From Gammaproteobacteria bacterium (GTDB lineage: Bacteria > Pseudomonadota > Gammaproteobacteria > Pseudomonadales > Halieaceae), in assembly GCA_030427085.1 (NCBI GenBank), contig JAUHXH010000003.1, forward strand, positions 62,001-126,000: 64,000 nucleotides of DNA. Direction: 5' to 3'. A program made the position numbers and the translations under genes. The first letter of the stretch is position 1. The number at the start of each line of letters is the position of its first letter. Shown piece after piece: positions 27,854 to 37,806 of this stretch. The notes under the pieces were generated by a model. That model had not been told where the DNA came from, ran no database searches, and saw only the letters and a list, made by a program, of their open reading frames with translations.

Positions 27854-28434
27854 AGTGCCATGCCATCGCGCTGCTGCTCTGCGCAGTCGCGTTTCTGTCA
27901 GCCTGTAGTTCTCAACCTGCACTACCGCCCGAGAGTGCCGACTGGAGCGCCCAACGCAACACACTGCAGGCGCTGACCAACTACCGGGCCAGCGGAAAGA
28001 TTGCCCTGCGCAGTGACGGCAGTTCCGAAACCGCGTCCTTCGACTGGCGCCAACAGGGCACATACACCGAGCTACAGGTGCATGGCCCACTGGGTTTGCA
28101 GGCCACGCAAATCGTTCGCGATGGCGCGGAATTGCGGATCGAGCGTGATGGCAGCACCGAAATTCTGGACTTGAACGACACCGATACCCTGCGGCAGCGT
28201 ACTGGCTGGGAACTCCCGCTGGACCTGCTGCCCGCCTGGCTGCGCGGCCTGCCGGGCCCGGCCGCAAATGATCTGCGCTTTGAGAGCGGGCGCCTGGTGC
28301 ACTTCTCGCAATCAGGTTGGGCGGTGGCTTACCCGGCCTACGGCAGCTTTGATGGCCTCCACTTGCCAACCCGCATTGAGCTACAACGCGCCGACACCCG
28401 CGCCCGCCTCCTCATCCGCCGCTGGGAACACTGA
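27850..28434 (+). CDS. lolB: Outer-membrane lipoprotein receptor LolB
   Basis: Accepts lipoproteins from LolA and inserts them in the outer membrane. The lipobox LSAC follows a short hydrophobic signal (ALLLCAVAFLSACSS). The body shows LolB features: YRASGKIALRS, SFDWRQQGTYTELQVHGPLG and PAWLRGLPGP. 194 aa. Its ATG overlaps the TPR gene stop, and its TGA is followed directly by the ispE ATG. Confidence 0.93.
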   Translation: MKCHAIALLLCAVAFLSACSSQPALPPESADWSAQRNTLQALTNYRASGKIALRSDGSSETASFDWRQQGTYTELQVHGPLGLQATQIVRDGAELRIERDGSTEILDLNDTDTLRQRTGWELPLDLLPAWLRGLPGPAANDLRFESGRLVHFSQSGWAVAYPAYGSFDGLHLPTRIELQRADTRARLLIRRWEH

Positions 28435-29268
28435 ATGGCGCTGACCCTACTGTCCCCAGCCAAGCTCAACCTCTTCCTCCACATTACCGGGCGCCGGGCG
28501 GATGGCTACCACGAACTGCAGACCCTGTTTCAGTTGCTGGACTGGGGCGATGAGATGCACTTTGAGGTAAATGACAGCGGCAACATCCGCGTGGATATGG
28601 GGGCATCACCGCCAATTCCACTTCAGGACAACCTGATCTGGCGGGCTGCTACCTTGCTGCAACGTGGGGGCCAGGGCGTAGATATCAGGGTGCACAAGCG
28701 TATCCCGGCCGGTGGTGGACTCGGCGGAGGCAGTTCCAATGCGGCCACCACCTTGCTCGCACTGAACGCATTGTGGGGTTGTGATCTCGAGCGCGCCGAA
28801 TTGCGCCGGCTGGGGTTGAAAATGGGCGCCGATGTACCCGTGTTTGTCGGCGGCCACAGCGCCTGGGCCGAGGGCGTGGGCGAGCACCTGCAAGCGGTGG
28901 AACTGCCGCCGCGCTGGTACCTCGTGATCACCCCCGATGCCGCCATCAGCACCGGGGAAATTTTTTCCCACCCAAGATTGACACGGGACACCTCTCCCAT
29001 CACAATAGCCGCCTTTTTCGAGGGCACCTCCCGAAACGACTGCCAACCGATTGCCGAAGCACTCTACCCAGAGGTGGCCAAGGCCTTGAATTGGTTGGGA
29101 AATTTCGCGGAATCCCGGCTGACCGGAACCGGCGCAAGCCTGTTCGCCAGCTTCCCCTCGAAAGCCGAGGCCGAGGCCATCGCGACACAAGTTCCTGCCC
29201 AGTGGCAGGCCGTTGTCGCCAGAGGAATTAACCGTTCCCCTGTACTGGATGCGCTCGCTCTCACTTGA
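28435..29268 (+). CDS. ispE: 4-diphosphocytidyl-2-C-methyl-D-erythritol kinase
   Basis: GHMP kinase of the MEP isoprenoid pathway. The N-terminal block is LLSPAKLNLFLHITGRRADGYHEL. The ATP-binding loop IPAGGGLGGGSSNAATTLLAL is intact, and the C-terminal GTGASLFASF is the GHMP motif 3. 277 aa. It follows lolB without a gap and is followed by tRNA-Gln. Confidence 0.96.
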   Translation: MALTLLSPAKLNLFLHITGRRADGYHELQTLFQLLDWGDEMHFEVNDSGNIRVDMGASPPIPLQDNLIWRAATLLQRGGQGVDIRVHKRIPAGGGLGGGSSNAATTLLALNALWGCDLERAELRRLGLKMGADVPVFVGGHSAWAEGVGEHLQAVELPPRWYLVITPDAAISTGEIFSHPRLTRDTSPITIAAFFEGTSRNDCQPIAEALYPEVAKALNWLGNFAESRLTGTGASLFASFPSKAEAEAIATQVPAQWQAVVARGINRSPVLDALALT

Positions 29269-29274
29269 AATTAC

Positions 29275-29349
29275 TGGGGTGTCGCCAAGCGGCAAGGCAC
29301 CGGGTTTTGATCCCGGCATTCGCAGGTTCGAATCCTGCCACCCCAGCCA
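29275..29349 (+). tRNA. tRNA-Gln (UUG)
   Basis: The acceptor stem TGGGGTG pairs with CACCCCA. The anticodon stem CCGGG/CCCGG encloses TTTTGAT, giving anticodon TTG. The T-arm is GCAGG TTCGAAT CCTGC, with discriminator G and an encoded CCA. Its position between ispE and prs is conserved in gammaproteobacteria. Confidence 0.96.
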
Positions 29350-29411
29350 TATATCGAAGCTCGATTTACCTTCGGCATGAAGAAGGCAATTCAAGCCTCA
29401 AAGTTTGAACC

Positions 29412-29516
29412 GGCAGGATTAGAACCAGGTTCGACTAACGCCAAAGGCGTTAGGGCGCACTCGCAAAGCGAGGGCGGGCGAAGCCCAAGGGCCGCAGGCC
29501 CGCAGTCAATCCTGCC
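29412..29516. repeat. Structured hairpin cluster between tRNA-Gln and prs
   Basis: GGCAGGATT (29412-29420) and AATCCTGCC (29508-29516) form a perfect 9-bp outer inverted repeat. Inside are four hairpins with 3-base loops: CTAACGCC-AAA-GGCGTTAG (29435-29453), CTCGC-AAA-GCGAG (29460-29472), GGGC-GAA-GCCC (29476-29486) and GGGCC-GCA-GGCCC (29489-29501). AATCCTGCCAC also duplicates the 3' T-arm of the tRNA-Gln just upstream. Open frames across it are not believable as proteins. It could be a dispersed repeat or a structured transcript segment. Confidence 0.7.
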
Positions 29517-29722
29517 ACGTCGCGAAGCCACATCCGGCCCAGCGACAAAAAAAGCCCGCAAAGCCAGCACAGCAATACGAGCCAAGCGCCCACCATCCGG
29601 CACTAAAAACTCGCCCAATGCTGCTGTAGAATGGGCGCCCGAAAACGCGATGCCATGCACCGTAGGTGCCTGGCATTTTTTGGATGCACCCGTTTCATTG
29701 CAGTTAAAAAAGGCAGCTTACA

Positions 29723-30670
<948 letters not shown>

Positions 30671-30742
30671 GGGCATCGCTTTTAGCAACCCGCTGCAGAA
30701 CCGGTCGCAGGTAATGCAGCGAATATCAAAGGAGTCATGACA

Positions 30743-31405
30743 ATGTCTGACCAATTTGAAGTAAACGCCGAAGCGCGTGAGGACATGGGGAAAGGTGCGA
30801 GCCGCCGCCTGCGTCGTCTCGCGGATCACATCCCCGCCATCATCTACGGCGGTGACAAGGACCCCCAGCCCCTGACCCTGATCCGCAAGGACCTGGAAAA
30901 GAGCCTGGAAAACGAAGCTTTCTACAGCCACGTACTGACCATCAACGTCGCTGGCAAGAAAGAGAAAGCCATCCTGAAAGACCTGCAGCGTCACCCCGCT
31001 AAAGATCTGGTCATGCACGCTGACTTCATGCGTGTAGACGACAAGACTGCGATCAAGGTGCACGTACCCGTTCACTTCATCAACGAAGAAGCGTGTAAAG
31101 GCGTTAAGCTGCAAGGCGGCATGATCCAGCACCAGGCTACCGACATCGAAGTACTGTGTCTGCCGGGCGATATCCCCGAGTACATCGAAGTGGATATGCT
31201 GGAACTGGAAACAGGCGCCATCGTTCACCTGTCTGACGTAACCCTGCCCGAAGGCGTAACCTCCGTGGCACTGGCCCTGGGCGAAGACCACGACCTGGCG
31301 ATCGCCGCGGTTCTGGCGCCGAAAGGCGGTGCAGACGAAGACGAAGAAGAAGCAGCCCCCGCTGCTGACGCTGACGCCGGCGAAGAAGAAGGCAGCGAGG
31401 ACTAA
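30743..31405 (+). CDS. rplY: 50S ribosomal protein L25 (long, CTC type)
   Basis: 5S-rRNA-binding ribosomal protein of the longer two-domain TL5/CTC class (220 aa). The N-terminal L25 domain has REDMGKGASRRLRRLADHIPAIIYGG and the C-terminal beta domain VPVHFINEEACKGVKLQGG. The tail is very acidic (EDEEEAAPAADADAGEEEGSED). ATG 30743 is preferred because AAGGAG lies 8 bases upstream; ATG 30737 is too close to it. Confidence 0.95.
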   Translation: MSDQFEVNAEAREDMGKGASRRLRRLADHIPAIIYGGDKDPQPLTLIRKDLEKSLENEAFYSHVLTINVAGKKEKAILKDLQRHPAKDLVMHADFMRVDDKTAIKVHVPVHFINEEACKGVKLQGGMIQHQATDIEVLCLPGDIPEYIEVDMLELETGAIVHLSDVTLPEGVTSVALALGEDHDLAIAAVLAPKGGADEDEEEAAPAADADAGEEEGSED

Positions 31406-31432
31406 TCCTCCTCCCGTCGAGGTAACCCCGCA

Positions 31433-32023
31433 TTGACCACCGACATCAAACTGGTCGTTGGGCTGGGCAACCCCGGTAGCGAATACCGGGGTACCCGACA
31501 CAATGCGGGGGCCGACTTCGTTGAGGCACTGGCCCGCCGGGCCGGTGCCACTCTCAGCGCAGAATCCCGATTTCACGGCCTCGCTGGCCGGGCCACTTTT
31601 AACGGCCACGATCTGCGCCTGTTAATCCCCACCACGTTCATGAACCGCAGCGGACAGTCCGTAGCGGCGCTGGCAAGTTTTTTTAAATTCCTGCCGGAAC
31701 AAATTCTGATTGCCCACGACGAACTCGATATCGCACCCGGCACCGCCCGTTTCAAATTCGGCGGCGGCCACGGCGGCCACAACGGCCTGCGCGACATCAT
31801 TCCGGCGCTGGGCAACAACCGTGACTTTCATCGCCTGCGCGTTGGCATCGGCCATCCGGGGCACGCCTCGAAAGTAAGCGGCTATGTATTGAGTCGCCCT
31901 TCGGCGGCAGACCGAGAGCGCATCGACGCCAGCATCGACGAGGCGCTGGACGCCCTGCCCCTGCTACTCGATGGCGACAGCACCCGCGCCATGACGCGCC
32001 TGCACAGTTTCAGCGCGGCCTGA
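31433..32023 (+). CDS. pth: Peptidyl-tRNA hydrolase
   Basis: Releases peptides from stalled peptidyl-tRNA. The family start [20 protein letters not shown] includes the catalytic His. The conserved [12 protein letters not shown] and [20 protein letters not shown] are intact. 196 aa. The start is TTG 31433 with GAGG upstream. Located between rplY and ychF as in other gammaproteobacteria. Confidence 0.96.
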   Translation: MTTDIKLVVGLGNPGSEYRGTRHNAGADFVEALARRAGATLSAESRFHGLAGRATFNGHDLRLLIPTTFMNRSGQSVAALASFFKFLPEQILIAHDELDIAPGTARFKFGGGHGGHNGLRDIIPALGNNRDFHRLRVGIGHPGHASKVSGYVLSRPSAADRERIDASIDEALDALPLLLDGDSTRAMTRLHSFSAA

Positions 32024-32053
32024 GCCGCCAACACCGATTCAAAGGAAGATCAG

Positions 32054-33148
32054 ATGGGTATCAAATGCGGCATTGTCGGCCTGCCCAACGTAGGTAAGTC
32101 CACTCTGTTTAACGCCCTGACCAAGGCGGGTATCGATGCGGAGAACTTCCCGTTCTGCACCATCGAGCCCAACGCCGGCGTGGTGCCTGTGCCTGACCCG
32201 CGCCAGACGCGTATTTCCGAAATCGTCAAACCGGAACGCGAAATCGCCACCACCATGGAATTTGTCGACATCGCAGGCCTTGTGGCTGGCGCTTCGAAAG
32301 GTGAAGGGCTCGGTAACCAGTTCCTCGCCAACATTCGCGAGACCGACGCCATTGCTCACGTGGTGCGCTGCTTCGACGACGACAACGTGATTCACGTGTC
32401 CAACAAAATCGACCCGCGCTCCGACATTGAAGTGATCAACACCGAGCTGGCGCTGGCCGACCTTGAAAGCTGCGAGAAGCAGTTGCAGAAGGTCGTTCGC
32501 ACGGCCAAAGGCGGCGATAAAGAAGCCATCGCCATGAAGGCCCTGCTGGAAGACAAACTCCTGCCGCAGCTCAACGAGGCGCTGCCTGTGCGTGCGCTGG
32601 AGTTGAACGACAATGAAAAAGCCCTGGTGAAGCAACTGTTCCTGCTGACCACCAAACCGACCATGTACATCGCCAACGTGGACGAGGACGGCTTCGAGGA
32701 CAATCCCCATCTGGACACCGTGCGCGAGATTGCCGCCAGTGAAAATGCCGCGGTGGTTCCGATTTGCAACAAACTCGAATCGGAGATCGTTGAGCTGGAC
32801 GACGCCGAGCGCCTGGAATTTTTGCAGGACCTGGGCATGGACGAACCCGGCCTGGACAAGGTGATCCGCGCCGGTTACGAATTACTCGGCCTGCACACCT
32901 ACTTCACCGCCGGTGAAAAAGAAGTGCGCGCATGGACCGTGAAAGTGGGCGCCACCGCACCCGAGGCGGCCGGCGTGATCCACACCGACTTCCAGAAAGG
33001 CTTCATCCGTGCCGAGGTGGTGGCCTACGACGACTTTATCGCCAACAACGGTGAACAGGGCGCCAAGGAAGCCGGCCGCTGGCGCCTGGAAGGCAAGGAC
33101 TACATCGTTAAAGACGGCGACATCATCCACTTCCGCTTCAACGTTTAA
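32054..33148 (+). CDS. ychF: Redox-regulated ATPase YchF/OLA1
   Basis: Ribosome-associated Obg-family P-loop NTPase that prefers ATP. The P-loop is [15 protein letters not shown], with switch/G3 [19 protein letters not shown]. The usual NKxD is replaced by the YchF-type CNKLES, and a C-terminal TGS domain ([19 protein letters not shown]) is present. 364 aa. AAAGGAAG lies upstream of ATG 32054. Confidence 0.97.
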   Translation: MGIKCGIVGLPNVGKSTLFNALTKAGIDAENFPFCTIEPNAGVVPVPDPRQTRISEIVKPEREIATTMEFVDIAGLVAGASKGEGLGNQFLANIRETDAIAHVVRCFDDDNVIHVSNKIDPRSDIEVINTELALADLESCEKQLQKVVRTAKGGDKEAIAMKALLEDKLLPQLNEALPVRALELNDNEKALVKQLFLLTTKPTMYIANVDEDGFEDNPHLDTVREIAASENAAVVPICNKLESEIVELDDAERLEFLQDLGMDEPGLDKVIRAGYELLGLHTYFTAGEKEVRAWTVKVGATAPEAAGVIHTDFQKGFIRAEVVAYDDFIANNGEQGAKEAGRWRLEGKDYIVKDGDIIHFRFNV

Positions 33149-33158
33149 GTCCGAACAG

Positions 33159-33186
33159 GGTGAGCGGCTGCCTCCAGCCGTTCACC
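33159..33186. terminator. Hairpin between ychF and the convergent PDZ gene
   Basis: GGTGAGCGGCTG, loop CCTC, CAGCCGTTCACC forms a 12-bp stem with one G-T wobble. There is no strong T-run, so intrinsic termination is uncertain. Its position between convergent genes fits a bidirectional stop or an mRNA 3' stabiliser. Confidence 0.5.
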
Positions 33187-34015
33187 CCTCCGGTGGCAAG
33201 CTCAGGCTGCGACCACCACTCACGCCCATCGGCCCCCGTGGCATTGCTATTTGCACCCGCTGCCCGTCGCCGCGCTGCACCTCCAGCAACACCGACTCGC
33301 CCATCTCTCCGCGATAGCTGGCGGTGCGCAAGTCTTCAAAACTGAACAGTCGCTCACTGTTGTAGCTCAGCAGAACATCGCCCTGCTGTAGCCCGGCGCG
33401 CTCAGCGGCAGAGCCCGCCACAACATTGCCCACCACAACGCGATTGGGGTAACCGCTGGCATAGAGATAGCGGTCATAGGCCGAATCGCCCAATTCCTCG
33501 CGCATGAGGTCGCGCCCATTGGGCGGTGGTGGATCGGCCAGAAACCGTTCCCGCCGAGCCGCCCAGTCCTGTTCAAAGCCGTCCAGGAAGGTCTGCTCCG
33601 CACGCTGGCGCAGAAAATCGAACTCCTCCGTGGTCAGCCCCGCCTGCTGAAGGCGCTCTACCTGGGCCTCCTGCGCCACTTGCCGCTGATCGGTATTGCG
33701 CTCGATGGGCAAGCCGTCCGAGGGAGCAAGCTCAATGGGCGTATCTTCCATACTTTCATCACCCCGGCTTTGCGGGATTCCCGGCAGTTCAGCCACGGGC
33801 AAGGCGTGCAGAGCCTGCAGGGCCGACACCTGTTTACTCAGGGACTCCTGTGCCTGCTGTAAGGACTGCATTTGTTGCGTCAATTCGCTGCTGGTGACGG
33901 CCAATTCAGCACCTTCACCCAGCCTCGGTGCCGCCGCGCCCCACTTTCCGAGCAGCCAGGCGAACGCCGCTCCCGCCAGGAACACTGCCAGCCCCACCCA
34001 GATTCGCATCGTCAT
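33182..34015 (-). CDS. Membrane-anchored PDZ-domain protein
   Basis: 277 aa. An N-terminal hydrophobic anchor (RIWVGLAVFLAGAAFAWLLG) leads into a coiled-coil-prone stretch (LTQQMQSLQQAQESLSKQVSALQ). A helical middle (DFLRQRAEQTFLDGFEQDWAARRERFL) follows. One PDZ domain lies at the C-terminus (VVAGSAAERAGLQQGDVLLSYNSERLFSF). No protease domain is present, so it is probably a periplasmic adaptor or substrate-binding protein. AGGAGGG precedes ATG 34015; ATG 34009 is an alternative. Specific role unknown. Confidence 0.8.
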   Translation of the reverse strand: MTMRIWVGLAVFLAGAAFAWLLGKWGAAAPRLGEGAELAVTSSELTQQMQSLQQAQESLSKQVSALQALHALPVAELPGIPQSRGDESMEDTPIELAPSDGLPIERNTDQRQVAQEAQVERLQQAGLTTEEFDFLRQRAEQTFLDGFEQDWAARRERFLADPPPPNGRDLMREELGDSAYDRYLYASGYPNRVVVGNVVAGSAAERAGLQQGDVLLSYNSERLFSFEDLRTASYRGEMGESVLLEVQRGDGQRVQIAMPRGPMGVSGGRSLSLPPEG

Positions 34016-34118
34016 TACCCTCCTGTTGCCACAGTATAGGCTGTGCGCTTGTTGACAGCCCGGAAGATGCGGGAGCACCATAGGCTCCCCCCTACCCTTC
34101 AGCTATGGGAGAGACATC

Positions 34119-34616
34119 ATGTTACGCGGCATCGGACTTGTAACCCTGATCACCTGCTCACTCAGCGCCTGGGCTCAAGAGACCCCTCCCCCGGAAGAAA
34201 AAAGCGCTTGGCAAGAAGTCGGTGACGCCGCCGGTGAGACCTGGGACAAAACCAAAGAGGCAACAGGCGAGAGCTGGGAAAAAACCAAGGACGCCAGCGG
34301 TAAGGCCTGGGATAAAACCAAGGAAACCAGCGGCGAAGCCTGGGACGCGACCAAAGAAGGCAGCAGCAAAGCCTGGGACAAAACCAAGGAGACCAGCGGT
34401 GAAGCCTGGGACGCGACCAAAGAAGGTAGCCACAAGGCCTGGGATAAAACCAAGGAAACCAGCAGCGAAGCCTGGGACGCGACCAAAGAAGGTAGCCACA
34501 AGGCCTGGGATAAAACCAAGGAAACCAGCAGCGAAGCCTGGGAAAAGACCAAAGAGGTCAGCGGTGACGCCTGGGACAAGGTTAGCGGCGAGGACGACCC
34601 TGCGGACGGAGAATGA
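34119..34616 (+). CDS. Exported 11-residue-repeat (LEA-like) protein
   Basis: 165 aa with a signal peptide (LVTLITCSLSAWA, cleavage before QE). About eleven tandem 11-residue repeats follow, of the form xAWDKTKETSG. They alternate between AWDKTKETSGE and AWDATKEGSHK, giving a 22-residue (66-bp) super-repeat. The pattern of Trp and charged Lys/Glu/Asp predicts a long amphipathic helix, as in group 3 LEA or YtxH-like proteins. No catalytic motif. A periplasmic or envelope stress-protection role is possible but unproven. Near-identical DNA repeats imply recent expansion. A hairpin terminator follows. Confidence 0.8.
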   Translation: MLRGIGLVTLITCSLSAWAQETPPPEEKSAWQEVGDAAGETWDKTKEATGESWEKTKDASGKAWDKTKETSGEAWDATKEGSSKAWDKTKETSGEAWDATKEGSHKAWDKTKETSSEAWDATKEGSHKAWDKTKETSSEAWEKTKEVSGDAWDKVSGEDDPADGE

Positions 34617-34620
34617 AATT

Positions 34621-34650
34621 GCCCGGCAAAACCACTGCCGGGCTATCTGT
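34621..34650 (+). terminator. Terminator-like hairpin after the repeat protein
   Basis: GCCCGGCA, loop AAACCAC, TGCCGGGC (34621-34643), an 8-bp perfect stem, then TATCTGTTTTG. It lies between convergent genes and may serve both. Confidence 0.6.
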
Positions 34651-34661
34651 TTTGAGCGCGC

Positions 34662-36488
34662 TTAGTTAACCGTCCAGCCACACTGGCGGTCGGCGTTTTG
34701 CTCGTCCAGCCACGCTTTCAGGGGCGCGAAGTACGCCAGCATCGCGCCCGGATCCACATCGCGGTCACCGGTGAACGCTTCCAGCGTATCCTGCCACGGC
34801 GCGCTGCGGCCGGCGGTCAGCATGGTGTTCAAGGCTTCCCCCGCTTTCTTGCTTCCGTAGGCCGAACACTGGTGCAGAGGCCCCTCAAAACCGGCGAGTT
34901 CACACATCCGCTGGTGGAACTGGAACTGCAGCAAGTGCGCCAGGAAGTAGCGGCTGTAAGACACATTGGAGGGAATGTGGTACTTGGCGCCGGGATCGAA
35001 GTGATCCTCGGTACGCGTCACCGGCGCGGTCACGCCCTGGTATTCCTCGCGCAGCGCCCACCAGGCCTGGTTGTAGTTAGCGGGCTCCACCTCACCGGAA
35101 AACACCTGCCAGCGCCATTTGTCCATGATCAAGCCGAAGGGCAGGAAGGCGACTTTGTCGAGTGCGGTCTTCATCAGCTGGGCAATTTCCGCCTCTTCGG
35201 TGCTGGCCGGCAACTCGTCGAGGAAGCCGATCTTCACCAGGTATTCCGGTGTCACCGAGAGCGCGATGGCATCACCCACGGCCTCGTGGAAGCCCACATT
35301 GGCGGAACCGCGATGGAAGTAGTCCTGCTGGTTGTAAGCGCGCTGGTAGTAATTGTGGCCCAGTTCGTGGTGCACCACGCCAAACTCCTCACCGGTACGC
35401 TGGATACACATCTTGATGCGCAGGTCGTCCACGTCGTCCAGGTTCCAGGCACTGGCGTGACAAACCACCTCTCGATCCTGAGGGCGAGTGAACAAGGAGC
35501 GCTCGTAGAAAGTCTCCGGTAGCGGCTCAAAGCCCAGCGAGGAAAAGAACGCCTCGGCAGTGCGAGCCATGTCGACTGCGCTCATGTCGCGCTCTTCGAG
35601 GATTTCGGTCAGGTCGTAGGGCGCTTGCGATTTGCCACCCATCACCACGTCCTCGATGTTGGCCCAACCCTGGGCCCACATATTGCCCAGCAGGTGGGCC
35701 GGAATCATGCCATTGTCTGGCATCACGTCGTCGCCGTACTGCGCTTCCAGTTGTGCGCCCACGTGGCACTGCAGCGCCTCGTAGAGCGGCTTGGCTTCCT
35801 GCCAGTAGCGGTCCATGTCCGCGGCAAAGGCGTCGCTGCTCATATCGAAGCGGCTGCGCCAGTAATCGCCGAGATCCTTGTAGCCCAGATCACGGGCGCC
35901 GGTATTAGCCAGTTCCACCATACGCGCGTAGAGCGGACGCATGGGCTTGGAGGCTTCGCGCCAGCCGGCCCACAGTTCACGCAGTTCAGCTTCGTTACGG
36001 CTGTTGGCCATGCGCAGGCTCATGTCGCGCAATACCTGGCAGTCACCCTCGGCATTGCAGTATTTTCCGGTGGAATAAATATTCTCGAGTTCGGCACCCA
36101 GAGACACCAGTTCCGCGGTGAGCGCTTCATCCGCCGGAGCCGGCAAGGTGACTTTGTGGCGGATCATTTCCAGGTCGCGCAGGGTCGACTCACTCAGACC
36201 CTCGCCATCTGCCATGAAATCGCGCGCCATGCGAGCAGTGGCCATGCCGTTCAGGGTTACCTGCTTTTTGATGTCCACCACCTGGTTTTGCGTGTCGTAA
36301 GTGATGAAATTCTGGAAAATCCACTCGGCGCGATTTTCCTTCAGGGAGAGTTCCCCGGCACGCTGGCCGGCAAGGTCGATAAATTCCCGAACTTCCGTTT
36401 CAGTGGCGGCCTGGGCACCGCAGGCCAGGCCCAGCAGCGAGGCCAGCGCCCAGCGCCGGGGGCCCGACAATGAGTTAGTTGTAATCAT
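34662..36488 (-). CDS. M2-family zinc peptidyl-dipeptidase (ACE-like)
   Basis: 608 aa, periplasmic by its signal peptide (WALASLLGLACGAQA). The zinc motif HHELGH (near residue 377) and the third ligand in NVGFHEAVGDAIALS match the M2 family of angiotensin-converting-enzyme homologues. C-terminal family blocks (VSYSRYFLAHLLQFQFH) are also conserved. It likely removes dipeptides from the C-termini of imported peptides. It is a single gene with a leader of about 270 bases upstream shared with the divergent importer operon. Confidence 0.93.
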   Translation of the reverse strand: MITTNSLSGPRRWALASLLGLACGAQAATETEVREFIDLAGQRAGELSLKENRAEWIFQNFITYDTQNQVVDIKKQVTLNGMATARMARDFMADGEGLSESTLRDLEMIRHKVTLPAPADEALTAELVSLGAELENIYSTGKYCNAEGDCQVLRDMSLRMANSRNEAELRELWAGWREASKPMRPLYARMVELANTGARDLGYKDLGDYWRSRFDMSSDAFAADMDRYWQEAKPLYEALQCHVGAQLEAQYGDDVMPDNGMIPAHLLGNMWAQGWANIEDVVMGGKSQAPYDLTEILEERDMSAVDMARTAEAFFSSLGFEPLPETFYERSLFTRPQDREVVCHASAWNLDDVDDLRIKMCIQRTGEEFGVVHHELGHNYYQRAYNQQDYFHRGSANVGFHEAVGDAIALSVTPEYLVKIGFLDELPASTEEAEIAQLMKTALDKVAFLPFGLIMDKWRWQVFSGEVEPANYNQAWWALREEYQGVTAPVTRTEDHFDPGAKYHIPSNVSYSRYFLAHLLQFQFHQRMCELAGFEGPLHQCSAYGSKKAGEALNTMLTAGRSAPWQDTLEAFTGDRDVDPGAMLAYFAPLKAWLDEQNADRQCGWTVN

Positions 36489-36758
36489 GGTTATCCTCTG
36501 TTGATTGGGTCAGCCAACCCGCATGGCGGGACCAGGCGGGAGGCAATCCCCATTAAGACGGTTGAGCGGGGATTTCCTGCAATCGAGGTTGTTAGTGTAG
36601 CCAATGTAAACCTAAGAACTACGTGGATGATCGGGCCAAACTTGCGGTTGCAGAGCGAAATGCGTTTAATTTGCAGCCGTAGATAACAACGGGCACATAC
36701 GGGGTAGCGCTCGCCGGATTCCTCGGGAAGTGGCACCGTATTCATAAAGGACATCATC

Positions 36759-37790
36759 ATGAACCAGCCCCCACTGGCCGGACGCACTTTCTTTGCGCTG
36801 CTAAGCACCCTGTTTTGCCTGAATACCGCAGCGCAGGCGGCCGAGGTCAACGTTTATTCGGCCCGCAAGGAAGCCCTGATCAAACCCCTCCTGGACCAAT
36901 TCAGCGAGGAGACTGGCATCACCGTAAATCTGGTGACTGGGTCTGGCGACGCCCTCCTCACCCGCCTGCAAAGTGAGGGGCGCAATTCCCCCGCCGACCT
37001 GCTGCTCACTACCGATGCGGGCCGACTGTACCGCGCCCAGGAAGCGGGTGTATTGCAGGCTGTGGCGTCCGAAACACTGAACACCGCGGTACCTGCGCAC
37101 CTGCGTAGCGAGGACGGTTTCTGGTACGGCCTGTCAGTGCGGGCGCGGGTGATCGTTTATGCGCCGGACCGCGTGCAGCCAGAACAACTCAGCACTTACG
37201 AAACCCTCGCCGAGCCCCAGTGGAAGGGCCGCGTGTGTATCCGCTCCTCGGGCAACATCTACAACCAGTCCCTGGTTGCCAGCATGCTGGCAGCCGATGG
37301 CGAAGCCGCCACCAGCGAGTGGATGAAGGGGCTGGTTGCCAATTTCGCCCGACCACCCCAGGGCGGCGATCGCGACCAGATCAAAGCGGTGGCTGCGGGG
37401 CAGTGTGATGTGGCAGTGGTCAACAGTTACTACCTCGGCGGCATGATCACCGGCGGCGACACCGCCGAGCAGGCGGCTGCAGCGAAGGTGGCTCTGTTCT
37501 GGCCCAATCAAAGCGGCCGCGGCGCGCATGTTAATGTCAGTGGCGCAGGCGTGACCAAAGCGGCAAAAAATCACGATCAGGCGGTGGCATTAATTGAGTT
37601 TCTGGCCCGTGATGCCAGCCAGCAGTGGTACGCTCAGACCAACAACGAATTTCCCATCCGGCCGGACATCCCGGTGAGCCCGACGCTGGCCTCCTGGGGA
37701 GCATTCAAGGGGGATGCGCTAAACGTGACCGAGCTCGGCAGTCGCAATGCCGAGGCGGTAAAAGCCATGGACCGGGCAGGCTGGAAGTAA
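36759..37790 (+). CDS. fbpA: Fe(3+)-type ABC transporter substrate-binding protein
   Basis: Periplasmic binding protein, 343 aa, with signal peptide MNQPPLAGRTFFALLSTLFC ending at AQA. The mature start EVNVYSARKEALIKPLLDQF and WKGRVCIRSSGNIYNQSLVA match the FbpA/IdiA/FutA ferric-iron group. It heads an importer operon with permease and ATPase. No convincing Fur box was found upstream, so iron regulation is not shown by the sequence. The ligand could be another metal or anion. Confidence 0.85.
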   Translation: MNQPPLAGRTFFALLSTLFCLNTAAQAAEVNVYSARKEALIKPLLDQFSEETGITVNLVTGSGDALLTRLQSEGRNSPADLLLTTDAGRLYRAQEAGVLQAVASETLNTAVPAHLRSEDGFWYGLSVRARVIVYAPDRVQPEQLSTYETLAEPQWKGRVCIRSSGNIYNQSLVASMLAADGEAATSEWMKGLVANFARPPQGGDRDQIKAVAAGQCDVAVVNSYYLGGMITGGDTAEQAAAAKVALFWPNQSGRGAHVNVSGAGVTKAAKNHDQAVALIEFLARDASQQWYAQTNNEFPIRPDIPVSPTLASWGAFKGDALNVTELGSRNAEAVKAMDRAGWK

Positions 37791-37806
37791 TACGCCAACG
37801 CCACCG

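Noticed and set aside
26936-28369. 477-codon minus-strand open frame over the TPR gene and lolB
   Set aside because: It covers two conserved plus-strand genes with lipoboxes and has no coherent domain.
28606-29394. Long minus-strand open frame reading through tRNA-Gln, containing GWQDSNLRMPGSKPGALPLG
   Set aside because: This peptide is the antisense translation of the tRNA, a well-known spurious protein. It also overlaps ispE entirely.
34222-34616. CRISPR-like periodic repeats
   Set aside because: The 33/66-bp periodicity is coding (11-residue repeats), with no spacers and no cas genes.
36489-36758. Fur box upstream of the Fbp-type importer
   Set aside because: No sequence close to the GATAATGATAATCATTATC consensus was found in the intergenic region.
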